Shown here in pieces: positions 1 to 8,273 of a stretch of DNA of 64,000 nucleotides. Below the pieces are notes generated by a model that was not told where the DNA came from, ran no database searches, and was given only the letters and a program-made list of their open reading frames with translations. Source of the DNA: Janthinobacterium violaceinigrum (GTDB lineage: Bacteria; Pseudomonadota; Gammaproteobacteria; Burkholderiales; Burkholderiaceae_D); the NCBI RefSeq assembly GCF_009208555.1, contig NZ_WFLI01000012.1:1-64000 (forward strand), in the 5' to 3' direction. The translations under genes were made by a program, and so were the position numbers. Each line of letters starts with the position of its first letter. The first letter of the stretch is position 1.

Positions 1-1193
1 GCCTCGTCGCCCGCCGCGCGGCGGGGCGCCGCATCGGCGGCCGGCAAGCCCACTTCGATCAGGTCGATATCGGGCGCTAGGCTGGCCATGCGCGCGGCCG
101 GCGGCGTATGCCACAGGCGCGCCAGCGCGCCGGCGCGGCCACGGCCCACGATGACTTTCGAGATATTCGCGCTGCGCGCATACTCGACCACGGCGCCGGC
201 AATGTCGGCCGACGGCACTATGGCCGTGCGCGCGCCCAGGTCCTGTGCCAGCTTCAGGGTTTTCAGGATGCGTTCGCGCTCGCGCGCCGGCAGGCGCTGC
301 AGGCGCGGCGTTTCCACGTACAGCGCATGCCATTCCGCGTTCAGCTGGCTGGCCAGGCGCGCCGTACTGCGGATCACGTGTTCGCCTCCCGCGTGCGGTC
401 CCACGCAGGCGAGCAGCGCGACCCCCGTCTTCCACACAGGATTGATGGATTTTTCGACGCGGTAAGCCTGCACGTCGTCCTGCACCCGGTCGGCCGTGCG
501 GCGCAAGGCCAGTTCGCGCAGGGCGATCAAATTACCCTTGCGGAAAAAATGCTGCGACGCCCGTTCGGCCTGCTGTGGCTGGTACACCTTGCCCTGCTTC
601 AGGCGGCGCAGTAATTCATCGGCGGGAATATCGACCAGCACCACTTCATCGGCGCGGTCGAACACCGTGTCAGGCAAGGTTTCAGCCACGCGCACGCCCG
701 TGATCCCGCCCACCACGTCATTGAGGCTTTCCAGGTGCTGCACATTCACGGTCGACAGCACGTCGATGCCGGCCGCCAGCAATTCCTCGACATCCTGCCA
801 GCGCTTCGGATGGCGCGAACCGGCCACGTTCGAGTGCGCCAGTTCATCCATCAGTATCAGCGGCGGCGCGCGCCGCAGCGCTTCGTCCAGGTCGAACTCG
901 AACAGGGTCTTGCCCCGGTATTCAATCGCCTTGAGCGGCAGCACGGGCAAGCCGTCAAGCTGGGCCGCCGTATCCTGGCGCCCATGCGTCTCCACCACGC
1001 CCACCAGCAAATCCTGGCCATCGGCCAGCAATTTGCGAGCAGCGGCCAGCATCGCATAGGTCTTGCCGACGCCGGCCGAGGCGCCGAAGTAAATGCGCAG
1101 CCGGCCGCGCGCGGCTTTCTTTTCCTGCGCCTGCACTTGCGCCAGCAGGGCATCAGGGTCGGGGCGTTGGCTGTCGTTAGGGAGCATGGGCAT
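1..1193 (-). CDS. kdpD: KdpD, osmosensitive K+ channel sensor histidine kinase (N-terminal part, cut by window edge)
   Basis: Sensor kinase that, with response regulator KdpE, switches on the kdp operon at low K+ or turgor stress. About 397 N-terminal residues are visible and the frame is open to base 1. A Walker A motif (GASAGVGKT, Lys about 44) and a Walker B-like LILMDEL stretch mark the KdpD cytoplasmic ATP-binding domain. A Usp-like domain follows (GVALLACVGPH about residue 250 onward). The membrane segments and kinase core lie outside the window. Two in-frame ATGs, at 1193 and 1187, are possible starts; the first is used here. The gene lies about 50 bp after kdpC in the same direction, so co-transcription is likely. 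Family identity is sure. Confidence 0.93.
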   Translation of the reverse strand, partial: MPMLPNDSQRPDPDALLAQVQAQEKKAARGRLRIYFGASAGVGKTYAMLAAARKLLADGQDLLVGVVETHGRQDTAAQLDGLPVLPLKAIEYRGKTLFEFDLDEALRRAPPLILMDELAHSNVAGSRHPKRWQDVEELLAAGIDVLSTVNVQHLESLNDVVGGITGVRVAETLPDTVFDRADEVVLVDIPADELLRRLKQGKVYQPQQAERASQHFFRKGNLIALRELALRRTADRVQDDVQAYRVEKSINPVWKTGVALLACVGPHAGGEHVIRSTARLASQLNAEWHALYVETPRLQRLPARERERILKTLKLAQDLGARTAIVPSADIAGAVVEYARSANISKVIVGRGRAGALARLWHTPPAARMASLAPDIDLIEVGLPAADAAPRRAAGDE

Positions 1194-1244
1194 CTTTAAT
1201 ATCAAAACCAGGGGCAAAACCGGCGGCTCCGCCCCTGCATCATC

Positions 1245-1820
1245 TTACTTCGCGGCCGCATCGAGCGCCAGATTCAGTTCCAGCACATTGACCCGCGGTT
1301 CGCCGAAAAAGCCGATATACGCGGTTTTCTGTACCTTGGCGATGGCGTTTTCCACCTGCGCCAGCGGCACGGCGCGCACGCGGGCCACGCGCGGCGCCTG
1401 ATACAGGGCGCCCGCCAGGCTGATTTCCGGATCCAGGCCGCTGCTCGACGCCGTCACCAGGTCGACAGGGATCGGGTTGCGGTTGCCGGGATCGGCCGCC
1501 TGCAGGGCGGCGATGCGCGCCTTGACGGCGTCCACCAGGGCCGGATTGCTCGGTCCCTGGTTGGAGCCGCCCGAACCGGCGCCATTGTTCGCCATCGGCG
1601 CGGTGGCCGATGGCCGGCCCCAGAAGTACTGGGGCGAGGTGAAGGACTGACCGATCAGGCTCGAGCCGACTGGCTTGCCGCCGCGCTCGACGATGCTGCC
1701 GTTGACTTCATCGTTGAAAGCCAGCTGGCCGATGCCGGCCGTGGCAAACGGATAGACGACGCCGCAGATCACGGTCAGCGCGGCAAACAGGACCAGGGCG
1801 GGACGTACGATAGTGCTCAT
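1245..1820 (-). CDS. kdpC: KdpC, K+-transporting ATPase subunit C
   Basis: Small single-span subunit that stabilises the KdpFABC complex and helps ATP binding by KdpB. The protein has 191 aa, close to the usual 190. It has one N-terminal membrane segment (about residues 7-28), then a periplasmic domain with the family signature GSxLIGQxFxxPxYFxGRPS (about residues 52-70). The C-terminal region has the usual VTASSSGLDPEIS block. It lies 10 bp after kdpB and before kdpD. Nothing is unusual. Confidence 0.96.
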   Translation of the reverse strand: MSTIVRPALVLFAALTVICGVVYPFATAGIGQLAFNDEVNGSIVERGGKPVGSSLIGQSFTSPQYFWGRPSATAPMANNGAGSGGSNQGPSNPALVDAVKARIAALQAADPGNRNPIPVDLVTASSSGLDPEISLAGALYQAPRVARVRAVPLAQVENAIAKVQKTAYIGFFGEPRVNVLELNLALDAAAK

Positions 1821-1830
1821 GATGGTTCCT

Positions 1831-3909
1831 TTAGACTAAATTGAGAGCGGACAGCAGCATGTCGATCAGCTTGATCCCGATGAAGGGCAGGATGATGCCG
1901 CCCAGGCCGTAGATCAGCAGGTTGCGGCGCAACAGGCTGGCTGCGCCGATGGCGCGGTATTGCACGCCCTTCAGGGCCAGCGGAATCAGCACGACGATGA
2001 TCAAGGCATTGAACATCACGGCCGACATGATGGCCGAGGCGGGGCTGGCCAGGTGCATGATGTCGAGCGCCTTCAGCTGCGGATACGTGCCCACGAAGGC
2101 GGCCGGGATGATGGCGAAGTACTTGGCGATGTCGTTCGAGATCGAGAACGTCGTCAGCGAACCGCGCGTCATCAGCATCTGCTTGCCGATCTCGACGATT
2201 TCCAGCAGCTTGGTCGGATTCGAATCCAGGTCCACCATATTGCCCGCCTCCTTGGCCGCCTGCGTGCCCGAATTCATGGCCACGGCCACGTCGGCCTGGG
2301 CCAGCGCGGGCGCATCGTTGGTGCCGTCGCCCGTCATGGCCACCAGGCGGCCTTCGGACTGGTAGCTGCGGATCAGTTTGAGCTTGTCTTCGGGCGTCGC
2401 TTCGGCGAGGAAGTCGTCCACGCCCGCTTCGGCGGCGATGGCAGCTGCCGTCAGCTTGTTGTCGCCCGTGATCATCACCGTCTTGATGCCCATACGGCGC
2501 AATTCCGCAAAGCGCTCCTTGATGCCGCCCTTGACGATATCCTTCAGTTCCACCACGCCCATGACGCGGCCGTCGTCGACCACCACCAGCGGCGTGCTGC
2601 CGCGGCGCGCGATATCGTCGACGGCGCGCGCTACCTCGGCCGGATACGGCTGGCCCAGCGCTTCCACATACTTTTTCATGGAGTCGGCCGCGCCCTTGCG
2701 CAGCTGGCGCACCTGCTGTTCGCCCGGAATATCCACGCCGCTCATGCGCGTTTGCGCCGTGAACGGTACGAAGGTGGCGTGCAGGTTGCCCATCTCGCGT
2801 TCGCGGATATTGAACTTCTGCTTGGCCAGCACGACGATGCTGCGCCCTTCCGGCGTTTCATCGGCCAGGGAAGCCAGTTGCGCCGCGTCGGCCAGTTGCT
2901 GCTCCGTCACGCCGGGCGCCGGTACAAAGCTCGACGCCTGGCGGTTGCCCAGGGTGATGGTGCCGGTTTTATCGAGCAGCAGCACGTCCACGTCGCCCGC
3001 CGCTTCCACGGCGCGGCCCGACGTGGCGATCACATTGGCCTGCATCATGCGGCTCATGCCGGCCACGCCGATGGCCGACAGCAGGCCGCCGATGGTGGTC
3101 GGGATCAGGCACACGAGCAGCGCGATCAGCACGGTGATCGTGACGGGCGTGCCGCTGCCGGCTGCCGCCACGGAAAACAGCGAGTACGGCAGCAGGGTCA
3201 CGGTGACGATCAGGAAGACGATGGACAGGGCCACGAGCAGGATCGTCAGGGCGATCTCGTTCGGCGTCTTCTGGCGCTTGGCGCCTTCGACCATGGCGAT
3301 CATGCGGTCGATGAAGGCTTCGCCGGGATTGACGGAAACGCGCACCAGCAGCCAGTCCGACAGCACGCGGGTGCCGCCCGTGACGGCGGAAAAATCGCCG
3401 CCCGATTCGCGGATCACGGGCGCCGATTCGCCCGTGATGGCGCTCTCGTCGACGGAGGCCACGCCGGCCGTCACTTCGCCGTCGGCGGGAATCACGTCAC
3501 CCGCCTCGACCAGCACCGTCATGCCCTTGCGCAGGTCGGTGGCCGGCGTGGGCAGCCAGGAGGTGCCGTACTTCGGCGTCTGCATTTTTTTCGCCATCAC
3601 CGTCTGCTTCAGGGCGCGCAGCGAGGCCGCCTGGGCCTTGCTGCGGCCTTCGGCCAGCGCTTCGGCGAAGTTCGCGAACATCACGGTAAACCACAGCCAG
3701 ACGGCGACGGCGACGATGAAGCCGAACGGCGCCTCGCCTTGGCCATTCAGGGCCTGGATGGCCAGCAGGGTGGTGATGATGCTGCCCACGTAGACGACGA
3801 ACATCACGGGGCTGCGCCACTGCGTGCGGGGGTCGAGTTTTTTGAACGCATCGACGATGGCGGGGCCAATCAGTGCGGAATCGAACAAGGTCAGGCTTGT
3901 GCGTGACAT
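1831..3909 (-). CDS. kdpB: KdpB, P-type ATPase catalytic subunit of the K+ pump
   Basis: Catalytic P-type ATPase that hydrolyses ATP to drive K+ uptake through KdpA. The protein has 692 aa, the normal length. Visible motifs are TGESAPV in the actuator domain, the phosphorylation motif DKTGT (Asp 313), and the hinge [21 protein letters not shown]. Paired membrane segments lie near residues 35-85, 220-275 and 590-690. The gene follows kdpA by 9 bp. The very long frame on the opposite strand is an antisense shadow produced by GC-rich codons. Confidence 0.97.
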   Translation of the reverse strand: MSRTSLTLFDSALIGPAIVDAFKKLDPRTQWRSPVMFVVYVGSIITTLLAIQALNGQGEAPFGFIVAVAVWLWFTVMFANFAEALAEGRSKAQAASLRALKQTVMAKKMQTPKYGTSWLPTPATDLRKGMTVLVEAGDVIPADGEVTAGVASVDESAITGESAPVIRESGGDFSAVTGGTRVLSDWLLVRVSVNPGEAFIDRMIAMVEGAKRQKTPNEIALTILLVALSIVFLIVTVTLLPYSLFSVAAAGSGTPVTITVLIALLVCLIPTTIGGLLSAIGVAGMSRMMQANVIATSGRAVEAAGDVDVLLLDKTGTITLGNRQASSFVPAPGVTEQQLADAAQLASLADETPEGRSIVVLAKQKFNIREREMGNLHATFVPFTAQTRMSGVDIPGEQQVRQLRKGAADSMKKYVEALGQPYPAEVARAVDDIARRGSTPLVVVDDGRVMGVVELKDIVKGGIKERFAELRRMGIKTVMITGDNKLTAAAIAAEAGVDDFLAEATPEDKLKLIRSYQSEGRLVAMTGDGTNDAPALAQADVAVAMNSGTQAAKEAGNMVDLDSNPTKLLEIVEIGKQMLMTRGSLTTFSISNDIAKYFAIIPAAFVGTYPQLKALDIMHLASPASAIMSAVMFNALIIVVLIPLALKGVQYRAIGAASLLRRNLLIYGLGGIILPFIGIKLIDMLLSALNLV

Positions 3910-3918
3910 GGTAGCCTC

Positions 3919-5727
3919 TTATTTTATGAAAAGTTGCAGGTGTTCCACGATCGGGCCCAGGGCCAGCGCGGGAACGTAATTGAGCACGCCGACCAGCACC
4001 ACCACGCCGATCAGCAGGCCGATGAACATGGGGCCATGCGTGGGCATGGTGCCGGCATTGACCGACAGGCGCTGCTTGCCTGCCAGCGAACCGGCCACGG
4101 CCAGCACGGGCACGATCACGCCGAAGCGGCCGAACCACATGGCGATCGCCAGCATCACGTTATAGAACGGCGTGTTGGCGGACAGGCCGGCAAACGCGCT
4201 GCCGTTGTTGTTGGCCGCAGACGTGAAGGCGTACAGGATTTCGGAGAAACCGTGCGCGCCCGGATTGGCCACGCCCACCGTGCCCGGTTCGACCATCACG
4301 GCAATCGCCGTGCCCGTCAATACAAGGGCTGGCGTGACCAGGATGGCCAGCGACACCATCTTCATTTCATAGGCCTGGATTTTCTTGCCCAGGTATTCAG
4401 GCGTGCGGCCTATCATCAGGCCGGCGATGAAGACGGCCAGGATGGCGAACATCAGCATGCCGTACAGGCCCGTGCCCACGCCGCCGAAAATCACTTCGCC
4501 GAACTGCATCAGCAGCAGCGGCACCATGCCGCCCAGGGGCATGTAGGAGTCGTGCATGGAATTGACGGCGCCGCAGGAGGCTGCCGTCGTCACCGCCGCG
4601 AACAGGGTCGAGGAACTGATGCCGAAGCGCGTTTCCTTGCCTTCCATATTGCCGCCCGATTGCAGGCTGCTGGCCTGCTGGTCCACGCCCAGGGCTTGCA
4701 AGACGGGATTGGCTTGCTGCTCGGCGCTCATCACGCCGGCCGTCATGACGACAAAGATCAGGGTCATCGCGGCCAGCACGGCCCAGCCCTGGCGCATGTC
4801 GCCCACCATGCGGCCAAACGTGAAGCACAGGCCGGCGGGAATGATGAAGATGGCCAGCATCTGCAGGAAGTTCGACAGCACGGTGGGGTTTTCGTACGGA
4901 TGCGAAGAGTTGGCATTGAAGAAGCCGCCGCCATTCGTGCCCAGCAGCTTGATCGATTCCTGCGACGCGACGGGGCCCATGGCGATCGTCTGCGTCGTCG
5001 CCACTTGCGCTTCCATCACGGGCTTGCCGGCAGCGTCCAGCACGGGCTGGCCATCGGCCGTCACTTTCGGCGTTTCATACGCCACGTGGTCGAGCAGGGT
5101 CACTTCCTTGTAGGCGGAAAAATTCTGGATCATGCCTTCGCCCATGAAGACGACGGACAGGGCCAGCGACAGCGGCAGCAGGATGTACAGGGTGGAGCGC
5201 ACCAGGTCGACCCAGAAATTGCCGATCGATTTGCCCGAGCGCGAGGCGAAGCCGCGCACCAGCGCGAAGATCACGGCAATGCCGGTAGCGGCCGAAAAGA
5301 AGTTCTGGCACGCCAGGCCCAGCATCTGGGTCAGATAGCTCATGGTCTGCTCGCCGCCGTAGCCCTGCCAGTTGGTATTGGCGACGAAGCTGACGGTGGT
5401 ATTGAACGAGGAATCGGGGCTGACGGCGCCCAGGCCCTGGGGATTCAAGGGAAAAAAGCCCTGCAGGCGCTGCAGGCCGTATACAAAGACGGCGCCCACG
5501 GTATTGAAGACGATCAGGGCGATGGCATAGCTTTTCCAGCCCATGGCCTTGTCGGCAGGCAGGCCGGACCAGCGGTACAGCAGGTTTTCCAGCTTCTGCA
5601 GCCAGCCCAGGCCGCGCACGGGGCCATCGCCAGCCACCTTGGCCATGTACAGGCCCAGCGGATAGCCGGCGGCCAGCAGCACGGCCAGGAAAGCCACCAG
5701 CAGCAATATCGATTGCGTCGTCATCAC
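3919..5727 (-). CDS. kdpA: KdpA, K+-binding and translocating subunit
   Basis: Channel-like membrane subunit that selects and carries K+. The protein has 602 aa, with about ten hydrophobic segments and the selectivity-loop motif TNGGGFFNANSSHPYENP. It is longer than the about 557-aa E. coli protein. A periplasmic stretch of about 20 residues (containing VTADGQPVLDAAGKPV) just before that loop accounts for part of the difference. Its ATG overlaps the kdpF stop in an ATGA arrangement, so translation is probably coupled. Confidence 0.97.
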   Translation of the reverse strand: MMTTQSILLLVAFLAVLLAAGYPLGLYMAKVAGDGPVRGLGWLQKLENLLYRWSGLPADKAMGWKSYAIALIVFNTVGAVFVYGLQRLQGFFPLNPQGLGAVSPDSSFNTTVSFVANTNWQGYGGEQTMSYLTQMLGLACQNFFSAATGIAVIFALVRGFASRSGKSIGNFWVDLVRSTLYILLPLSLALSVVFMGEGMIQNFSAYKEVTLLDHVAYETPKVTADGQPVLDAAGKPVMEAQVATTQTIAMGPVASQESIKLLGTNGGGFFNANSSHPYENPTVLSNFLQMLAIFIIPAGLCFTFGRMVGDMRQGWAVLAAMTLIFVVMTAGVMSAEQQANPVLQALGVDQQASSLQSGGNMEGKETRFGISSSTLFAAVTTAASCGAVNSMHDSYMPLGGMVPLLLMQFGEVIFGGVGTGLYGMLMFAILAVFIAGLMIGRTPEYLGKKIQAYEMKMVSLAILVTPALVLTGTAIAVMVEPGTVGVANPGAHGFSEILYAFTSAANNNGSAFAGLSANTPFYNVMLAIAMWFGRFGVIVPVLAVAGSLAGKQRLSVNAGTMPTHGPMFIGLLIGVVVLVGVLNYVPALALGPIVEHLQLFIK

Positions 5728-5813
5728 AGTTCCTCCGCCTTCAGCAGCGCCACCAGCAGGTACACGAACAGGCCAGCCGACACGACGGCGCCCAGCACAT
5801 AAAACGCGTTCAT
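5724..5813 (-). CDS. kdpF: KdpF, small stabilising subunit of the K+ pump
   Basis: A 29-aa single-span peptide (MNAFYVLGAVVSAGLFVYLL...) ending in KAEEL. It matches KdpF in length, hydrophobicity and position. KdpF stabilises the KdpABC complex in the inner membrane. The start ATG at 5813 overlaps the stop of the upstream mini-gene, and its own stop overlaps the kdpA ATG, so three genes form a translationally coupled chain. Confidence 0.85.
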   Translation of the reverse strand: MNAFYVLGAVVSAGLFVYLLVALLKAEEL

Positions 5814-5902
5814 TTGACGCTCCCTAATTTGTCGCAGGCGACGGCAAAGCCGGCGGCCACGACGAAAAACACGGCAATCAAGCCGAGATACACGATATCC
5901 AT
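5810..5902 (-). CDS. 30-aa membrane peptide preceding kdpF
   Basis: This tiny frame encodes MDIVYLGLIAVFFVVAAGFA followed by VACDKLGSVK. It is a single hydrophobic span with a short polar tail. A strong ribosome site (GAGGGTGGGA) lies directly before its ATG at 5902, and its TGA overlaps the kdpF ATG (ATGA). Coupling, spacing and the clean membrane span support a real gene. Similar short peptides ending in a C-D/E-x-L motif are, from memory, common just upstream of kdpF in proteobacteria. The function is unknown; a second small KdpFABC-associated subunit is the obvious guess. Confidence 0.7.
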   Translation of the reverse strand: MDIVYLGLIAVFFVVAAGFAVACDKLGSVK

Positions 5903-5985
5903 TCCCACCCTCATTCAGGTTTGTTTTGATAGTGTGCAGATTAGCCAAAAGGGTCTAAAAAATTCGTAAAGACTGGGGAGGCAGC

Positions 5986-6002
5986 TGTAAACAAGATGTA
6001 AA
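5986..6002 (-). promoter_or_regulatory. Probable KdpE binding site upstream of kdp operon
   Basis: On the minus strand this reads TTTACATCTTGTTTACA, two TTTACA half-sites repeated with an 11-bp period. That geometry is typical of OmpR/PhoB-class response regulators, to which KdpE belongs. It lies about 85 bp upstream of the first kdp ATG. A third, weaker copy (TTTACG) lies at 5965-5970. No clear sigma-70 -35/-10 pair stands out downstream, which fits an activated promoter. The site is inferred from pattern and position only. Confidence 0.5.
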
Positions 6003-6180
6003 AACGGAGGCTTTACCGCATAAAATCCATCACAATTGGCGCCAAACCACGCGCGCAGCGCACTGTTGTTGCCCTGGAGTAGCGCTATTGCTCGCGGGAC
6101 AAGATAGAATGCGCGAGCGTCCGCACAAGGACGCCATGCCTGCCGCACTGCCCTCCCCCAGTGACGCTGGACGAGATATA

Positions 6181-6196
6181 CTGTATATTCATACAG
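6181..6196. promoter_or_regulatory. LexA (SOS) box upstream of parE
   Basis: CTGTATATTCATACAG matches the LexA core CTGT-N8-ACAG exactly. With flanking bases it agrees with 16 of 20 positions of the E. coli consensus. It overlaps a plausible -10 (TATATT, 6184-6189) and ends 79 bp before the parE ATG. The kdp operon on the other side starts about 280 bp away, so parE is the natural target. Binding is inferred. Confidence 0.6.
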
Positions 6197-6275
6197 CTAT
6201 CGCCGCCGCTGTCATTGCGCCATGCAGTGCCCTGGCCTGGCGTTCCAACCACTGTCTTTATTAGCTTGAACACGT

Positions 6276-8273
6276 ATGGCCACTAAAAAACCAGCATCCG
6301 ACTACAGCGAATCATCCATCCGTGTCCTGAAAGGACTGGAACCCGTCAAGCAGCGCCCGGGGATGTACACCCGCACTGAAAATCCGCTGCACATCATTCA
6401 GGAAGTGATCGACAATGCCTCCGACGAGGCGCTGGGCGGTCATTGCACGCATATCGCCGTCACGCAAAACACGGATGGCAGCATCACCGTGGAAGACAAT
6501 GGCCGCGGCATTCCCGTCGGCCTGCACCCGGAAGAAGGCGTGCCGACGGTGGAAATCGTGTTTACACGGCTGCACGCGGGCGGCAAGTTCGACAAGGGTT
6601 CGGGCGGCGCCTACGCGTTCTCGGGCGGCCTGCACGGCGTCGGCGTGTCCGTCACCAATGCGCTGTCCACGCGGCTGGAAATCACCGTCTGGCGCAAGGA
6701 AAGCGACGGCAACGGCCTGCACCACATGGTGTTTGCCAATGGCGACGTGATCGAACCGCTGAATTCGCGTCCCGCCCCGCGCGACGGCAAGAAGTCCGGC
6801 ACGCGCGTGACGGCCTGGCCCGACGCGAAATATTTTGACTCGCCGAACATCTCGCAAACCGAGCTGCAGCGCCTGCTGCGCTCGAAGGCCGTGCTGCTGC
6901 CCGGCGTCACCGTCACGCTCACCAACGCGAAGACGGGCGATACGCAGACCTGGCTGTACGCGGAAGGCTTGCGCGGCTACCTGACCGAATCGCTGGCGCA
7001 GGTCTCGAATGGCGAAACCCTGATTCCCCTGTTCGAAGGCGCGCAATATGCGGGCCCGGACTCGGAAGGCTTTGCCGAAGGCGAAGGCGCCGCCTGGGTC
7101 GTGGCATGGACGGAAGAAGGCGCCATCGTGCGCGAATCGTATGTCAACCTGATTCCCACCTCGAATGGCGGCACGCACGAATCGGGCTTGCGCGACGGCC
7201 TGTTCGGCGCCGTGAAAAACTTCGTCGAAATGCACTCGCTGCTGCCCAAGGGCGTGAAACTGCTGCCCGAAGACGTGTTCGCGCGCGCTTCGTTCGTGCT
7301 GTCGGCGAAAGTGCTGGACCCGCAATTCCAGGGCCAGATCAAGGAACGCCTCAATTCGCGCGACGCCGTGCGCCTGGTCTCGACCTTCGCCAAGCCGCCG
7401 CTGGAACTGTGGCTGAACCAGCACGTCGACTATGGCAAGAAGCTGGCCGAACTGGTGATCAAGCAGGCGCAATCGCGCCAGCGCTCGCTGCAGAAAGTGG
7501 AAAAGAAAAAATCCTCGGGCGTAGCCGTCCTGCCCGGCAAGCTGACGGACTGCGAATCGTCGGACATCGCGCGCAATGAACTGTTCCTCGTCGAGGGCGA
7601 CTCGGCGGGTGGCTCGGCCAAGATGGGCCGCGACAAGGAATTCCAGGCGATCCTGCCCCTGCGCGGCAAGGTCCTGAACTCGTGGGAAACGGACCGCGAC
7701 CGCCTGTTCGCCAATAACGAGATCCACGATATTGCCGTCGCCATCGGCGTCGACCCGCACAGCATCGGCGACACGCCCGACCTGTCCGGCCTGCGCTACG
7801 GCAAGATCTGCATCCTGTCCGATGCGGACGTGGACGGCTCGCACATCCAGGTATTGCTGCTGACCCTGTTCTTCAAGCACTTCCCCGCGCTGATCAACAA
7901 GGGCCACATCTGCATCGCCCGTCCGCCCCTGTACCGCGTGGACGCGCCGGCGCGCGGCAAGAAGCCGATGCAGAAGATCTACGCGCTCGACGACGGCGAA
8001 CTGCTGGCCATCGAGGACAAGCTGCGCAAGGAAGGCGTGAAACAGGGCGCCTGGTCGATCTCGCGCTTCAAGGGCCTGGGCGAGATGAACGCGGAGCAGC
8101 TGTGGGAAACGACGATGAACCCGGACACGCGCCGCCTGCTGCCCGTCACGCTCGGTGAAATCGACCACATGACGTCCGCCGCCCGCTTCAATATGCTGAT
8201 GGGCAAGGGCGAAGCGGCCGGACGCCGTGCCTGGATCGAGGAACACGGCAATGAGGCGGAGGCGGATATCTGA
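6276..8273 (+). CDS. parE: ParE, DNA topoisomerase IV subunit B
   Basis: ATPase subunit of topoisomerase IV, which unlinks replicated chromosomes together with ParC. The protein has 665 aa. The GHKL ATPase motifs are visible: EVIDNASDEA, DNGRGIP and a glycine-rich GGLHGVG lid. In the TOPRIM domain are EGDSAGG and the acidic DADVDGSH that binds Mg2+. The start RPGMY motif (about residue 28) fits ParE rather than GyrB spacing. The gene overlaps hscC by one base (TGATG). It is the first gene of a four-gene block that ends with parC. Confidence 0.95.
   Translation: MATKKPASDYSESSIRVLKGLEPVKQRPGMYTRTENPLHIIQEVIDNASDEALGGHCTHIAVTQNTDGSITVEDNGRGIPVGLHPEEGVPTVEIVFTRLHAGGKFDKGSGGAYAFSGGLHGVGVSVTNALSTRLEITVWRKESDGNGLHHMVFANGDVIEPLNSRPAPRDGKKSGTRVTAWPDAKYFDSPNISQTELQRLLRSKAVLLPGVTVTLTNAKTGDTQTWLYAEGLRGYLTESLAQVSNGETLIPLFEGAQYAGPDSEGFAEGEGAAWVVAWTEEGAIVRESYVNLIPTSNGGTHESGLRDGLFGAVKNFVEMHSLLPKGVKLLPEDVFARASFVLSAKVLDPQFQGQIKERLNSRDAVRLVSTFAKPPLELWLNQHVDYGKKLAELVIKQAQSRQRSLQKVEKKKSSGVAVLPGKLTDCESSDIARNELFLVEGDSAGGSAKMGRDKEFQAILPLRGKVLNSWETDRDRLFANNEIHDIAVAIGVDPHSIGDTPDLSGLRYGKICILSDADVDGSHIQVLLLTLFFKHFPALINKGHICIARPPLYRVDAPARGKKPMQKIYALDDGELLAIEDKLRKEGVKQGAWSISRFKGLGEMNAEQLWETTMNPDTRRLLPVTLGEIDHMTSAARFNMLMGKGEAAGRRAWIEEHGNEAEADI

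Noticed and set aside
1960..5802. Long plus-strand frames across kdpB and kdpA
   Set aside because: They are shadows of well-supported kdp genes, with no recognisable motif.
6085..6273. A 62-codon minus-strand frame upstream of parE
   Set aside because: It covers the SOS box and promoter, has no ribosome site, and shows no sensible protein features.
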